This document shows positions 1 through 8,634 of a DNA stretch of 64,000 nucleotides, piece after piece. The stretch's first letter is position 1, and every line of letters starts with the position of its first letter. Both the position numbers and the translations under genes were made by a program. This stretch comes from Candidatus Amarobacillus elongatus. Lineage in GTDB: Bacteria; Chloroflexota; Dehalococcoidia; Tepidiformales; Tepidiformaceae. The DNA lies in contig JADJBX010000007.1 of the NCBI GenBank assembly GCA_016703545.1, forward strand, positions 1-64,000. Direction: 5' to 3'. The notes beneath the pieces were generated by a model, which was given only the letters and a program-made list of their open reading frames with translations, was not told where the DNA came from and ran no database searches.

Positions 1-765
1 AAGCAGCAGATGTTCACGTTCAACCAGCAGTTCCCGGGGCCGGTGCTCCGCGGCAAGGTCGGCGACATCTTCACCATCACGCTCGTGAACAAGGGCACGA
101 TGGGCCACAGCATCGACTTCCACGCGAGCAAGGTCGCCTGGAACGACGAGATGCGGACGATCAACCCGGGCGAGTCGCTCGTCTACCAGTTCGAAGCGAA
201 GTTCTCGGGTGCGTTCATGTACCACTGCGGCACGGCCCCGGCCCTGCACCACATCGGCAACGGGATGTACGGCGCCATCATCATCGACCCGCCCGGGCTG
301 GCGGCGGTGGACCACGAGTACATCTTCATGCAGTCCGAGCTCTACCTTGGCCCCCAGGGCGAAGCGGGCGACCTGGACAAGGTGATGGCCGAGGAGTTCG
401 ACGCGGTCGTGTTCAACGGCTACTTCAACCAGTACAAGTTCGCCCCCATCCGTGTGGAACCGGGCCAGCGCATCCGGGCCTGGGTGGTGGACGACGGTCC
501 TTCGGAGAACAGCTCGTTCCACATCGTGGGCACCGTCTTCGACACGATGTTCAAGGAAGGCGCCTACACGCTGAAGCCCGATGCGACGCACGGCGGCGCG
601 CAGGCCCTGGACCTGCAGCCGGCACAGGGTGGGTTCGTGGAGTTCAGCTTCGATGAGAAGGGCTTCTACCCCATCGTGACGCACAAGTTCTCGAACGCGA
701 GCAAGGGCGCGCTCGGCCTCTTCCAGGCGGGCGATGCGACCCTCGCGGCGGGTGCCGGCCACTAA
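1..765 (+). CDS. NirK-type copper nitrite reductase / two-domain multicopper oxidase (5' end outside window)
   Basis: The frame is open from base 1, so the N-terminus lies upstream; 254 residues remain of a family usually 330-380 long. Two cupredoxin domains are visible. HSIDFH gives two type-2 copper histidines with the Asp equivalent to the catalytic Asp98 of NirK; MYHCG...HHIGNGMYG supplies Cys, His and Met ligands of the type-1 copper. In domain two, SSFHIVG matches the catalytic His255 region (Val where Ile257 is usual) and VTHKFSN supplies the third type-2 histidine. These residues favour nitrite reduction (nitrite to nitric oxide, outside the membrane) but a laccase-like relative cannot be excluded. 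A strong terminator follows directly, so it ends its transcript. Confidence 0.75.
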   Translation, partial: KQQMFTFNQQFPGPVLRGKVGDIFTITLVNKGTMGHSIDFHASKVAWNDEMRTINPGESLVYQFEAKFSGAFMYHCGTAPALHHIGNGMYGAIIIDPPGLAAVDHEYIFMQSELYLGPQGEAGDLDKVMAEEFDAVVFNGYFNQYKFAPIRVEPGQRIRAWVVDDGPSENSSFHIVGTVFDTMFKEGAYTLKPDATHGGAQALDLQPAQGGFVEFSFDEKGFYPIVTHKFSNASKGALGLFQAGDATLAAGAGH

Positions 766-788
766 GCCGGGAACCGCGGAACACAACG

Positions 789-818
789 AAGAGCCGGGCC
801 GCTTGGCCCGGCTCTTTT
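789..818 (+). terminator. Intrinsic terminator after the copper oxidase
   Basis: Perfect 12-bp stem AAGAGCCGGGCC / GGCCCGGCTCTT closed by a four-base loop (GCTT) and running into TTTT, 24 bases after the stop codon. Confidence 0.9.
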
Positions 819-879
819 CGCGCGCGGAGGATCGCGGGGGACGGGAGTGGGGTTGGAGAGCGACGCGCGGTGCGGGCGT

Positions 880-1449
880 CTATTCGTCCCGGAAGTTGAG
901 GAAGTAGCGGCTGGGGGTCGGGCCCTGCTGGTGCTGGTACTTGCTCCCCGTGGCCGCCGAGCCGTACGGGTGCTCGGCCGGTTCCGTGAGCCGCAGGAAC
1001 GAAATCTGGGACACCTTCATGCGGTGGTAGAGCATGATCGGCAGGTTCGCCACGTTCGAAAGCTCCAGCGTGAGGGCGCCATCCCAGCCCGGGTCCACGT
1101 AGCCGGCCGTCGAGTGGATGAGCAGCCCCAGCCGCCCCAGCGACGACTTCCCTTCGAGGCGGCCGACGATGAAATCCGGGAGACGGACGCGCTCGTGGGT
1201 CACCGCGAGGGCGAACTCGCCCGGGTGCAGCACGAAGGGGTGTTCGTCGTCGATGGTCACGAGCTCGGTGAGGTCCGGGTACTCCCGTTTGACGTCGATG
1301 TACGGGATCTGGGAGTTGCGGAAGACGCGGAACTGGTTGCCGAGGCGGAGGTCGACGGAGGCGGGCTGGATCGCGTTCGGCCCCAGGGGGTCGATGACGA
1401 TGGTGCCCGCCTCAAGCTCACGGCGGATGGTGCGGTCGCTGAGAACCAT
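880..1449 (-). CDS. dcd: dCTP deaminase (probably bifunctional dCTP deaminase/dUTPase)
   Basis: 189 residues, the normal family length. Deaminates dCTP and, in the actinobacterial-type enzymes it resembles, also hydrolyses the resulting dUTP to dUMP for thymidylate synthesis. The core GRLEGKSSLGRLGL, HSTAGYVDPGWDG and TLELSN (catalytic Glu about 129), and the C-terminal GSKYQHQQGPTPSR are all present and read almost like the Mycobacterium tuberculosis bifunctional enzyme; that bifunctionality is inferred from resemblance. The ATG at 1449 was chosen because the protein aligns from MVLSDR and a -10-like TACCCT lies six bases upstream; the longer open frame upstream has unnatural composition. 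Confidence 0.93.
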   Translation of the reverse strand: MVLSDRTIRRELEAGTIVIDPLGPNAIQPASVDLRLGNQFRVFRNSQIPYIDVKREYPDLTELVTIDDEHPFVLHPGEFALAVTHERVRLPDFIVGRLEGKSSLGRLGLLIHSTAGYVDPGWDGALTLELSNVANLPIMLYHRMKVSQISFLRLTEPAEHPYGSAATGSKYQHQQGPTPSRYFLNFRDE

Positions 1450-1455
1450 GCGCGA

Positions 1456-1461
1456 AGGGTA
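1456..1461 (-). promoter_or_regulatory. -10 hexamer TACCCT of dcd
   Basis: Six-base gap to the ATG at 1449; no Shine-Dalgarno can fit, so a leaderless transcript is predicted. No clear -35. Confidence 0.55.
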
Positions 1462-1603
1462 GTGGCCGCGGGGCGGACGGGCGAGCGCGGGGGGCCGTGG
1501 CGGGCGCGAGCGGCGATGCCGGGCGGAGTCGGGGGAGGAGGAGGCATGCTCGCTGCCGCTCGCGGCTCGGTGTTCCTCGACGGTTGCCGGGGCGCCGCTC
1601 GCG

Positions 1604-1810
1604 TTAGGAGGCGCGCGCGGGGGTGTCCTGCAGGGCGGCGAGGAAGGCGGCCTGGGCGCGGAGGGCGGGCAGGTGGCGCAGCATCCACGGCTCGCCGCGG
1701 GCCGCGAGGGCCGCGGCGATGGCCCCCGCCGGGGCGCCGGGGAGGCGGTCCCGCCATGCGGCGATGACGGCGGCGGGCGGTGGCGGCGGGAGGGGAGCGC
1801 GGCGTGCCAT
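1604..1810 (-). CDS. Small hypothetical protein, 68 aa
   Basis: Starts MARRAPLPPPPPAAV and continues as an Ala/Arg-rich, probably helical protein with a Trp-rich middle (AAWRDRL, EPWMLRHL). No family recognised. The start is supported by a -10-like TACGGT (1817-1822) exactly six bases before the ATG, the same arrangement as at many conserved genes in this window. It lies between the protease gene and dcd on the same strand. High-GC sequence yields spurious frames easily, so it is only a probable gene. Confidence 0.45.
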   Translation of the reverse strand: MARRAPLPPPPPAAVIAAWRDRLPGAPAGAIAAALAARGEPWMLRHLPALRAQAAFLAALQDTPARAS

Positions 1811-1816
1811 GTGCCT

Positions 1817-1822
1817 ACCGTA
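1817..1822 (-). promoter_or_regulatory. -10 hexamer TACGGT before the 68-aa gene
   Basis: Six-base gap to the ATG at 1810. Confidence 0.4.
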
Positions 1823-1830
1823 GGGCTGGC

Positions 1831-1851
1831 TCGCGACACGGCCTGTCGCGA
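1831..1851. repeat. Inverted repeat TCGCGACA-N5-TGTCGCGA
   Basis: Perfect 8-bp arms around CGGCC, between the end of the protease gene (1900) and the small gene at 1810. No T tract follows, so it is a poor intrinsic terminator; it sits just upstream of the proposed -10 at 1817-1822 and could be an operator. Confidence 0.5.
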
Positions 1852-1899
1852 ACAGCGATGGAAGGCGCGAAAACCGGCGATTGTTCGCGTTCGCGGGAG

Positions 1900-3018
1900 T
1901 CAGGGGAGGGAGGCGGTGCAGGCCGCGTTCGACCACACCCAGTAGGCGGCGCCAGCGTCGATTGTGGCGAGGGTGTTGAGCGTAGCCGGCGTGCCGCGCA
2001 CCCACGCGGTCCAGCCGAAGCCGTTGTGGAAGTAAACGGCGCGCACGCACGTGAGCTTCTCCATCACCGGCTGCAGCGGCCCGGAGGGCAGTACGACCAG
2101 ATTCCAGCCGGCGGTCAGCGAGAGCGCGACCGGGGCGGGGGCGGGCAACGGGGTGATGGGCGCGGGCGCAAGCGGCACCTGCCCGGCGGGGACGGGGTAC
2201 AGGGCGGAGATGCCCGCCACGTCGTCGGCGGCGAGGGTGCGCTTGATGCCCGCGTACCGCCAGTACATGACGGCTTCGCTTTCGAGGGGCGAGCAGACGC
2301 CGATCAGCGGCTGGCAGCTGTGTTCGAGGCCGGCGAGGTGTCCCGCTTCGTGCAACAGGATCGACTGCGTGTCGAGCGTACCGGCGGCGCCCGTGCCAAG
2401 GTTCGCGCCGGGGTCGGCGTTCATCACGATGTCCACTTCGTGGGCATCGGGGAGCTTGCTGGTGACGCCGAGCACGCACCCTTCGGCGCAGCCCAGGTCG
2501 AGCCAGCCGATCGTGTTCGTGCCATCGGCCACGCCGAGGTGGATGCCGGGGCGGGCGTTCGTGAGTTCGAGGGCGGCGAAGCGGAAGCGCGTCGTGACGA
2601 CGGCGTTCCAGGGCGCCAGCGCGGCCTCGACGGTGGCGGCGGTGACGCCAGAGGGCGCGCCCTCGGGGTTGTAGGCGACACGCACGGGGAGCTCGGCGTC
2701 TTCCCACTTCCACGGCCAGAGCGCGAACGCGGCGGTGGCGGCGCCCGGCGCGCCGGACGCTTCGCCCACGAGCGGGGCGATGGTGGCGCCGGGCGCGAGC
2801 TCGCGCGCGGCACGCAGGGCGGCATCGCGTGCGGCCGCGTCGCTGGGGGCGGAGACGAGGAAGTGGAGCTCGACGGCGGGCTCACCGGGGCGTTCGAGGC
2901 GCAGGTCGAGGGTGCGCACGGTCTCGGCCGCGCGCACGGCGGCAGCCTGTTCGCGAACGCCGAGGGCGCTGGCGAGAAGCGCGAGAGCAACCGTTGCAAA
3001 ACCGTACATCCACCGCAT
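1900..3018 (-). CDS. Secreted metzincin (matrixin-like) zinc protease
   Basis: 372 residues. An N-terminal hydrophobic segment (residues 4-20) is a signal peptide or membrane anchor. Zinc site HEAGHLAGLEH (His223, Glu224, His227, His233) and the Met-turn around Met251 (AVMYWRY) define a metzincin of the matrixin/M10 type, cutting proteins outside the cell. Five or more Cys flank the site (CAEGC, SCQPLIGVC) and may form disulfides. After a Pro-rich linker (about 275-300) comes a C-terminal module beginning LTAGWNLVVLP and ending with aromatic/glycine motifs, probably a surface- or substrate-binding domain. ATG at 3018 has GAGG five bases upstream. Divergent from the ABC exporter. Confidence 0.85.
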   Translation of the reverse strand: MRWMYGFATVALALLASALGVREQAAAVRAAETVRTLDLRLERPGEPAVELHFLVSAPSDAAARDAALRAARELAPGATIAPLVGEASGAPGAATAAFALWPWKWEDAELPVRVAYNPEGAPSGVTAATVEAALAPWNAVVTTRFRFAALELTNARPGIHLGVADGTNTIGWLDLGCAEGCVLGVTSKLPDAHEVDIVMNADPGANLGTGAAGTLDTQSILLHEAGHLAGLEHSCQPLIGVCSPLESEAVMYWRYAGIKRTLAADDVAGISALYPVPAGQVPLAPAPITPLPAPAPVALSLTAGWNLVVLPSGPLQPVMEKLTCVRAVYFHNGFGWTAWVRGTPATLNTLATIDAGAAYWVWSNAACTASLP

Positions 3019-3186
3019 TGCCGCCTCACGATAGTCGGAGTGTCCCCGGTTTGAAACCGTTTCGCCCCCGATCCGACGAGCCCCGAACGTGCCCGTTGAG
3101 CACCTGTGGTAACGGCGGTGGAGGTGCGGTGGCCACGGCCGGTTGGGCTGCCCACATGGTCAGTTTCGCCCCAACCCGCCCGGGGC

Positions 3187-3192
3187 TAGGCT
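3187..3192 (+). promoter_or_regulatory. -10 hexamer TAGGCT of the ABC exporter
   Basis: Six-base gap to the GTG at 3199. The 180-base gap to the divergent protease start holds no other clear signal. Confidence 0.5.
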
Positions 3193-3198
3193 CGAAGG

Positions 3199-5018
3199 GT
3201 GGCATTCGATCACGGAGATTGGCAGCGGCGGCGCAAGGCACGCCCGCAACGGCCCGCATGGCCGACGCTGAAGCGCGCTGTCGGGCTGCATCGCCCGCAC
3301 CTGGGCCTGGTGGGGCTGCTGCTCGCGACGATCGCGCTTTCGGCGGCGGCGGGGTTGGGGCCGCCCCTGCTGCTGCAGCGGATCATCGATGACGCGCTCA
3401 CGCCGCCCGGCGATGGCGGCGAACTCAACCTGCTCGTGGCGGCGATGGCGGCGCTGGTGGCGGTTTCGGCCATCCTCGGGGTGGCGCAGTCGTACCTGAG
3501 CACGTCCGTCGGGCAGGCGGTGATGCTGGACCTGCGCACATCGCTGTACCGCCACCTGACGGGGATGCCGCTGCGCTGGTTCACCTCGAACCGCACGGGC
3601 GAGGTGCTTTCGCGCGTGAGCAACGACACGGGCGCGGTGCAGGGGGTGGTCAGCGACACCCTCGGTGGCGTCGTTGGGAACGTGATCACGGTGGCGAGCA
3701 CGTTTGCCCTGATGCTCGCGCTCGACTGGCGGCTGGCGCTGTTCTCGGTCGCCTTCCTGCCCGTATTCATCTACCCCGCGCGACGGGTGGGGAACGTGCA
3801 GCGGGCATTGATGGCGGAATCGCAGGAGCAGCTCGGGCAGCTCACGGCGCACATGCAGGAGACGCTTTCAGTCAGCGGCGCACTCCTCGTGAAGACGTTC
3901 GGGCGCCAGGGGTACGAAACAGACCGGTTCGACGAGACGGCGAAGCGCATCCGCCAGTTGAACATCCGCCGGGCGATGGTCGGCCGATGGTTCGGGGTGT
4001 CGATGGGGCTGTTCGGGTCGATGGCGCCGGTGGTGGTGTATTGGTATGGCGGCCACCGCGTCATCGGCGGCGACGCGACGCTCGGCACCGTGGTCGCGTT
4101 CGCGGGGCTGCTGGGGAGGCTGTTCGGCCCAACGACGGCGCTGCTGAACATCCACGTCACCCTGCTGAGTTCGCTGGCGCTGTTCGAGCGGCTGTTCGAT
4201 TACCTCGACCTCGACCAGGAGATCCGCGACCGGCCGGGGGCGGTGACGCTGCGCGACGTGCGGGGCGAGCTGCGGTTCGAAGAGGTTCACTTCAGCTACC
4301 TGCCGGGAACGCCCCGCTGCGCGGCCTGACGTTCGCGGTGCCCCCGGGCAAGTTCGCGGCGCTCGTGGGGCATTCGGGGGCGGGCAAGACGACGACGGCG
4401 TACCTGGTGCCGCGGCTGTACGACGTCGACGGCGGGAGCATCCGGATCGATGGGCACGACATTCGGGACGTGACGCAGGAGTCGCTGGCGGCGGCGATCG
4501 CGATGGTGAACCAGGAGCCGTTCCTCTTCCATTCGACCATCCGCGACAACCTGCGGTACGCCCGCCCGGACGCCACGGACGAGGCGATCGAGGTGGCCGC
4601 GCGGGCGGCGAACATTCACGACTTCATTTCGGAGCTGCGGTACGGATACGACACGGTGGTGGGCGAACGCGGCTACCGCCTCTCCGGGGGCGAAAAACAG
4701 CGCGTGGCCATCGCCCGGGCGCTGCTGAAGAACCCCGCCATCCTGATCCTGGACGAAGCGACGTCGAGCGTGGATTCGGGGACGGAGCGCGCAATCCAGG
4801 ATGCGCTGGCGGTGCTCACGCGCGGGCGGACGGTGCTCGCGATTGCGCACCGGCTGTCGACCATCCTGGCGGCGGACGTGATCCTGGTGCTGGAGCGCGG
4901 CGTGCTGGTGGAGTCCGGGACGCACGCGGAGCTGCTGGCGCGGGGCGGGGTGTACGCGGAGCTGTACCGGCAGCAGTTCGCACACGAAACGCGGGGCCCC
5001 GCGATGGTGGGCGAGTAG
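3199..5018 (+). CDS. ABC exporter, fused permease-ATPase (MsbA/LmrA type), with a one-base frameshift
   Basis: Would encode about 606 residues once repaired. Residues 1-320 form a six-helix transmembrane domain; the ATPase has Walker A GHSGAGKTT, signature LSGGEKQR, Walker B ILILDEATS and H-loop AIAHRLST. The reading frame breaks at the CCCC run 4312-4315: the first frame ends PGTPRCAA-stop at 4329, while the second resumes PLRGLTFAVPPG. Adding one C restores the standard PGTPPLRGL junction between the domains, so a single-base deletion in a homopolymer is the simplest explanation. Half-size exporter expected to act as a homodimer moving lipids or drugs out of the cell. Start is a GTG with TAGGCT six bases upstream. 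Confidence 0.85.
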
Positions 5019-5034
5019 GCGCGCCGCAATGCGG

Positions 5035-5138
5035 GGCCAGTTCCCGAGTGCCCGAGCCGAGCCGCCGCCACCGGCCGAATCGGGGCTGCCTCCCGGCCAC
5101 CCCACGTTATCCCCTTTCCTCCTTTCCCCTTTCCTCAC
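5035..5138. repeat. Degenerate heptamer-type intergenic repeats
   Basis: The 246-base gap 5019-5264 has a GGCCAGTTCCCGAG-type segment at 5036-5050 and a polypyrimidine run TCCCCTTTCCTCCTTTCCCC around 5110-5130, members of the window-wide 7-base repeat family. No terminator or gene is evident in the rest of the gap. Confidence 0.5.
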
Positions 5139-5264
5139 TTCGCCAGTCAGGCGACACGTCTTCCGTGGCGTTCGTCATCGCGACACGGGCGTTTGAACAT
5201 GAGCACACGAACGGTCACCGTACCGAACCCCCTATGTTCATGACAGCAGGGGTGTGCAAAGGTA

Positions 5265-8200
5265 ATGCGGGCGGTCTATTGCCGCCGACGAAGCTCCCCG
5301 ATTCCGGTTTGGGGAGGCGCGTATGGGGAAGGGATTGGTCACGAAGGGCCGGGACACGAGGGGCAAGCGCAGGCAGCCGGGAATGCCCGCCTCTGGTGGG
5401 GGCCGGGGCATATCGCGCTGGTGTATGCCATCGTGGGATTCGCCTGGATCATCGCGTCCGGGATTGCCGTTTCCCTTGTTTCCAACGAGAGCGTGCAGGC
5501 GCGGCTGGAGAGCGCGAAGGGGATCGCCTTCGTGGCGGTCACGAGCCTGCTCCTGTGGGTGTTGCTGCGCCGCCATGCGCAGCGTCTGAACGAAACGGCC
5601 GGACAGCTCGCGCAACGCGAGGCCGACTACCAGCAGGTCATTCAATCGGTCCCCGTGGTCGTGTGGACGGCGGATGCGGAGGGCCGCATCGATTTCGTCA
5701 ACGACCGCGGCCTGCGGTACCTCGGGCGGGAGCACGTGACCGACGGCAGCCAGACGTGGACCAGCCGCGTGCACCCGGACGAGCAGGAAGAGGTTTCGCG
5801 TGCGCAGGCCGAGGCCGTGGCAAACGGCCGGGACGCGCGCGTCTCGTTCCGGCTACGGGGCGGAAACGGCGAGTACCGCTGGTTCGAATCGCGCCTGGCG
5901 GCGGTGCGCGACGACGCGGGGCAGGTCGTCCGGTTCTTCGGCACGCTCGCCGATGTCCACGACGCGATGACCGCGCGGCTGGCGCTGCGGCGGGGCCAGG
6001 AACAGCTTGAAAAGATCACGGACACGATCCCGCCGGGGATGATGATTGCGTCGTTTCAGATGTGGCCGGACGGGCGGTCAGCGATGCCGTACGCGAGCGA
6101 GGGCATCGCCGACGTGTACGGCGTGACGGCGGACGAAGTGGCCGAGGACGCCAGCATCATCGCCAAGTACACGCACGCCGACGACCGGGACGCGGTGGCG
6201 GCGGCGATCATCGCGTCCGGAGAGACGATGACGCCGTGGCGGCAGCAGTTCCGCTACCACCATCCCGAACGGGGCGAACGCTGGATCGAGGGCCATTCGA
6301 TGCCCGTGCGGGAGGACGACGGCAGCCTCACCTGGCACGGCATCATCACGGACGTCACCGACCGCCGCCGAATCGAGGACGAGCTGCTGCTGACGCAGTC
6401 GCGCCTGCTGGCGGCGCTGGAAGGCGGCGGCGTGGGTACCTGGATCTGGGAGGATGGATCGCGAACGATCGCCGTGGATGCGGGGGTGGCACGGCTGTGG
6501 GGATTCCCGCCGGGAACGACGACGGTGACCTCCGCCGAACTGCAGGCGGCCATCCGTCCCGATGACCTCCTGGGGGCACAGGAAGGCCTCCGGGCGGCGC
6601 GCGAGAGCGAGCAGGGCTCGTTCGCCGTGACCTTCCGCGTGCGGCACGGGGAGGCGGAGGAGCGGTGGGTATCACTCACCGGGCGGCACGAGGGGAACGG
6701 CGGGGGGCGGCTGGTTGGCGCCGCCGTCGACGTGACCGAGTTCAAGCTCGTGCAGGCGGCGCTGCAGGCGAGCGAGGATCGGTTCTCGAAGGCGTTCCAC
6801 ATGAGCCCGCTCGCGCAGGTGCTCATGCGGGAGAGTGACCGCGTGATCGTGGAGGCGAACGACGCCTACCTGCGGCTGCTCGGCTTCGCGCGGGATGAGG
6901 TCATTGGGCATCCCGCAGGCGAGATCACGCAGGGGACCGACGAGGGTGAGCTGGGGCGTATTCGCGAACGGATGCGCGCGCACGAGCCGTTGACGCGGAT
7001 GCTCTTCCACTTCGTGCGGCGGGATGGGGCCGTGGGCATCGCCCTCACCTCGATGGAGCCCGTCAACCTCGGCGGCGAACTGCACTGGCTCACAATCATG
7101 AACGACATCACCGAGCAGCGCGCCGCCGAAGAAGCGCTGCGGCAGAGCGAGGAACGGTTCCGCGAGCTGGCCGAATCGATCCGCGAGGTGTTCTGGCTGG
7201 CGGAGCCGCATGGCCGGGTGCTGTACGTGAGCCCGGCCTTCGAATCCGTCTGGGGCTTTGGCACGGCGGCCCTGTACGAGAACCCGAACCTCTGGCGGGA
7301 GAGGATCCACGACGAAGATCGCGCGCGCGTCACCGAGGCGCAGCGGACCGAACTCCTCGGCGGCTACGACGAGGAGTATCGCGTCGTGCGCGCCGACGGC
7401 ACCGTGCGCTGGATCCGCGACCGCGCCTTCCCCGTGCGCGATGCATCGGGCGCCGTGGTACGCGTCGCGGGCGTAGCCGAGGACATCACCGATCGGCGCG
7501 AACTCGAGGAGCAGGTGCGCCAGACGCAAAAGATGGAGTCGGTCGGCGAGCTCGCGGGCGGCGTCGCCCACGACTTCAACAACTGGCTGACGGTCATCCA
7601 GTCGTACTCCGACCTGCTGCTGGAGCAGCTGCCGGAGGAGGGGGAAACGCGCGAGTTCGTGCAGGAGATCCAGGCGGCCGGCGAGCGGGCGGCCTCGCTC
7701 ACGCGGCAGCTGCTCGCCTTCAGCCGCCGGGAGATCATCGAGCGGCGCGTCGTCGAAGTGAACGCGATCGTGCTCGATACGGAGAAGATGCTGCCGCGGC
7801 TGCTGGGGGAGGACGTGGAGGTGCGGACGCGCCTTTCGCAGGGGTTGCCGCGCGTGCACGCGGACCCGGGCCAGCTCGTCCAGGTGCTGATGAACCTCGC
7901 CGTGAACGCGCGCGACGCCATGCCGCGCGGCGGCACGCTGCTCGTCGAGACCGCGGCCGTGACGGCGCCGGACGCAGCCCCGGGCGAACGCTGGATCGCG
8001 TTGCGTGTGTCCGATACGGGGACAGGCATGCCGCCGGAGGTGGCCTCGCGCATCTTCGAACCATTCTTCACGACGAAGGGGCTGGGCAAGGGCACGGGGC
8101 TGGGGCTCTCCGTCGTGCATGGGATCGTGCAGCAGGCGGGCGGGCGGATCGAACTCAACACGCGGCCGGGCGAAGGCACCACCTTCACCGTGCTCCTCCC

Positions 8201-8633
8201 CGGTATCGAGCAGCAGATCGGGCCGGGAGGCGAAGCGCCGGAGACTTCGAGCCAGCTCGTGGGAACGGAGACGATCCTGCTGGCGGAGGACGAGGAGAGC
8301 ATTCGCCGGCTCGTGGCGCGCGGGCTGCGGCGTTACGGGTACACGGTGCTGACCGCCGCCGACGGCGCCGAGGCGCTGGAGGTGCTGCAGAAGCACGGCC
8401 GCGACATCGACCTCCTCGTTACGGACGTCGTGATGCCGCGGCTGGACGGCCAGGGGCTCGCGGACGAGCTGCGCCGGCGCGCGCCGCACGTACGCATCCT
8501 CTTCAGCAGCGGCTACACCGACGACGCCATCCTGCGGTACGGGGTGCTGCACGCCGAGGTTTCGTTCCTCCAGAAGCCGTACACGGTCGAGGGGCTGGTG
8601 CACAAGATCCGGCAGACGCTCGACGCGCGGTAG
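5265..8633 (+). CDS. Membrane-anchored multi-PAS hybrid histidine kinase with C-terminal receiver
   Basis: 1122 residues. Two membrane helices (about 48-70 and 84-101) are followed by five consecutive PAS domains (about 118-240, 245-370, 375-500, 505-630, 632-755), each ending in a DITERR-like PAC motif (DVTDRRRIE, DITEQRAAE, DITDRRELE). HisKA carries His769 in GGVAHDFNN, the group typical of PAS-rich kinases with C-terminal receivers; the ATPase domain has SDTGTGMPPE and KGTGLGLSVVHG (about 865-985), and the receiver has Asp1054 in LLVTDVVMP. It senses an unknown, probably cytosolic or redox signal and passes phosphate internally. No DNA-binding output or partner gene lies beside it. The ATG at 5265 is preceded by AAAGG only three bases away, so the exact start is uncertain. 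Confidence 0.9.
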   Translation: MRAVYCRRRSSPIPVWGGAYGEGIGHEGPGHEGQAQAAGNARLWWGPGHIALVYAIVGFAWIIASGIAVSLVSNESVQARLESAKGIAFVAVTSLLLWVLLRRHAQRLNETAGQLAQREADYQQVIQSVPVVVWTADAEGRIDFVNDRGLRYLGREHVTDGSQTWTSRVHPDEQEEVSRAQAEAVANGRDARVSFRLRGGNGEYRWFESRLAAVRDDAGQVVRFFGTLADVHDAMTARLALRRGQEQLEKITDTIPPGMMIASFQMWPDGRSAMPYASEGIADVYGVTADEVAEDASIIAKYTHADDRDAVAAAIIASGETMTPWRQQFRYHHPERGERWIEGHSMPVREDDGSLTWHGIITDVTDRRRIEDELLLTQSRLLAALEGGGVGTWIWEDGSRTIAVDAGVARLWGFPPGTTTVTSAELQAAIRPDDLLGAQEGLRAARESEQGSFAVTFRVRHGEAEERWVSLTGRHEGNGGGRLVGAAVDVTEFKLVQAALQASEDRFSKAFHMSPLAQVLMRESDRVIVEANDAYLRLLGFARDEVIGHPAGEITQGTDEGELGRIRERMRAHEPLTRMLFHFVRRDGAVGIALTSMEPVNLGGELHWLTIMNDITEQRAAEEALRQSEERFRELAESIREVFWLAEPHGRVLYVSPAFESVWGFGTAALYENPNLWRERIHDEDRARVTEAQRTELLGGYDEEYRVVRADGTVRWIRDRAFPVRDASGAVVRVAGVAEDITDRRELEEQVRQTQKMESVGELAGGVAHDFNNWLTVIQSYSDLLLEQLPEEGETREFVQEIQAAGERAASLTRQLLAFSRREIIERRVVEVNAIVLDTEKMLPRLLGEDVEVRTRLSQGLPRVHADPGQLVQVLMNLAVNARDAMPRGGTLLVETAAVTAPDAAPGERWIALRVSDTGTGMPPEVASRIFEPFFTTKGLGKGTGLGLSVVHGIVQQAGGRIELNTRPGEGTTFTVLLPGIEQQIGPGGEAPETSSQLVGTETILLAEDEESIRRLVARGLRRYGYTVLTAADGAEALEVLQKHGRDIDLLVTDVVMPRLDGQGLADELRRRAPHVRILFSSGYTDDAILRYGVLHAEVSFLQKPYTVEGLVHKIRQTLDAR

Positions 8634-8634
8634 G

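Noticed and set aside
1831..1851. Inverted repeat considered as a terminator of the metzincin gene
   Set aside because: No T tract on either strand and it lies next to a predicted promoter, so an operator is equally likely.
847..3054. Long plus-strand frames opposite dcd and the metzincin gene
   Set aside because: Shadows; the minus-strand genes have conserved motifs and these do not.
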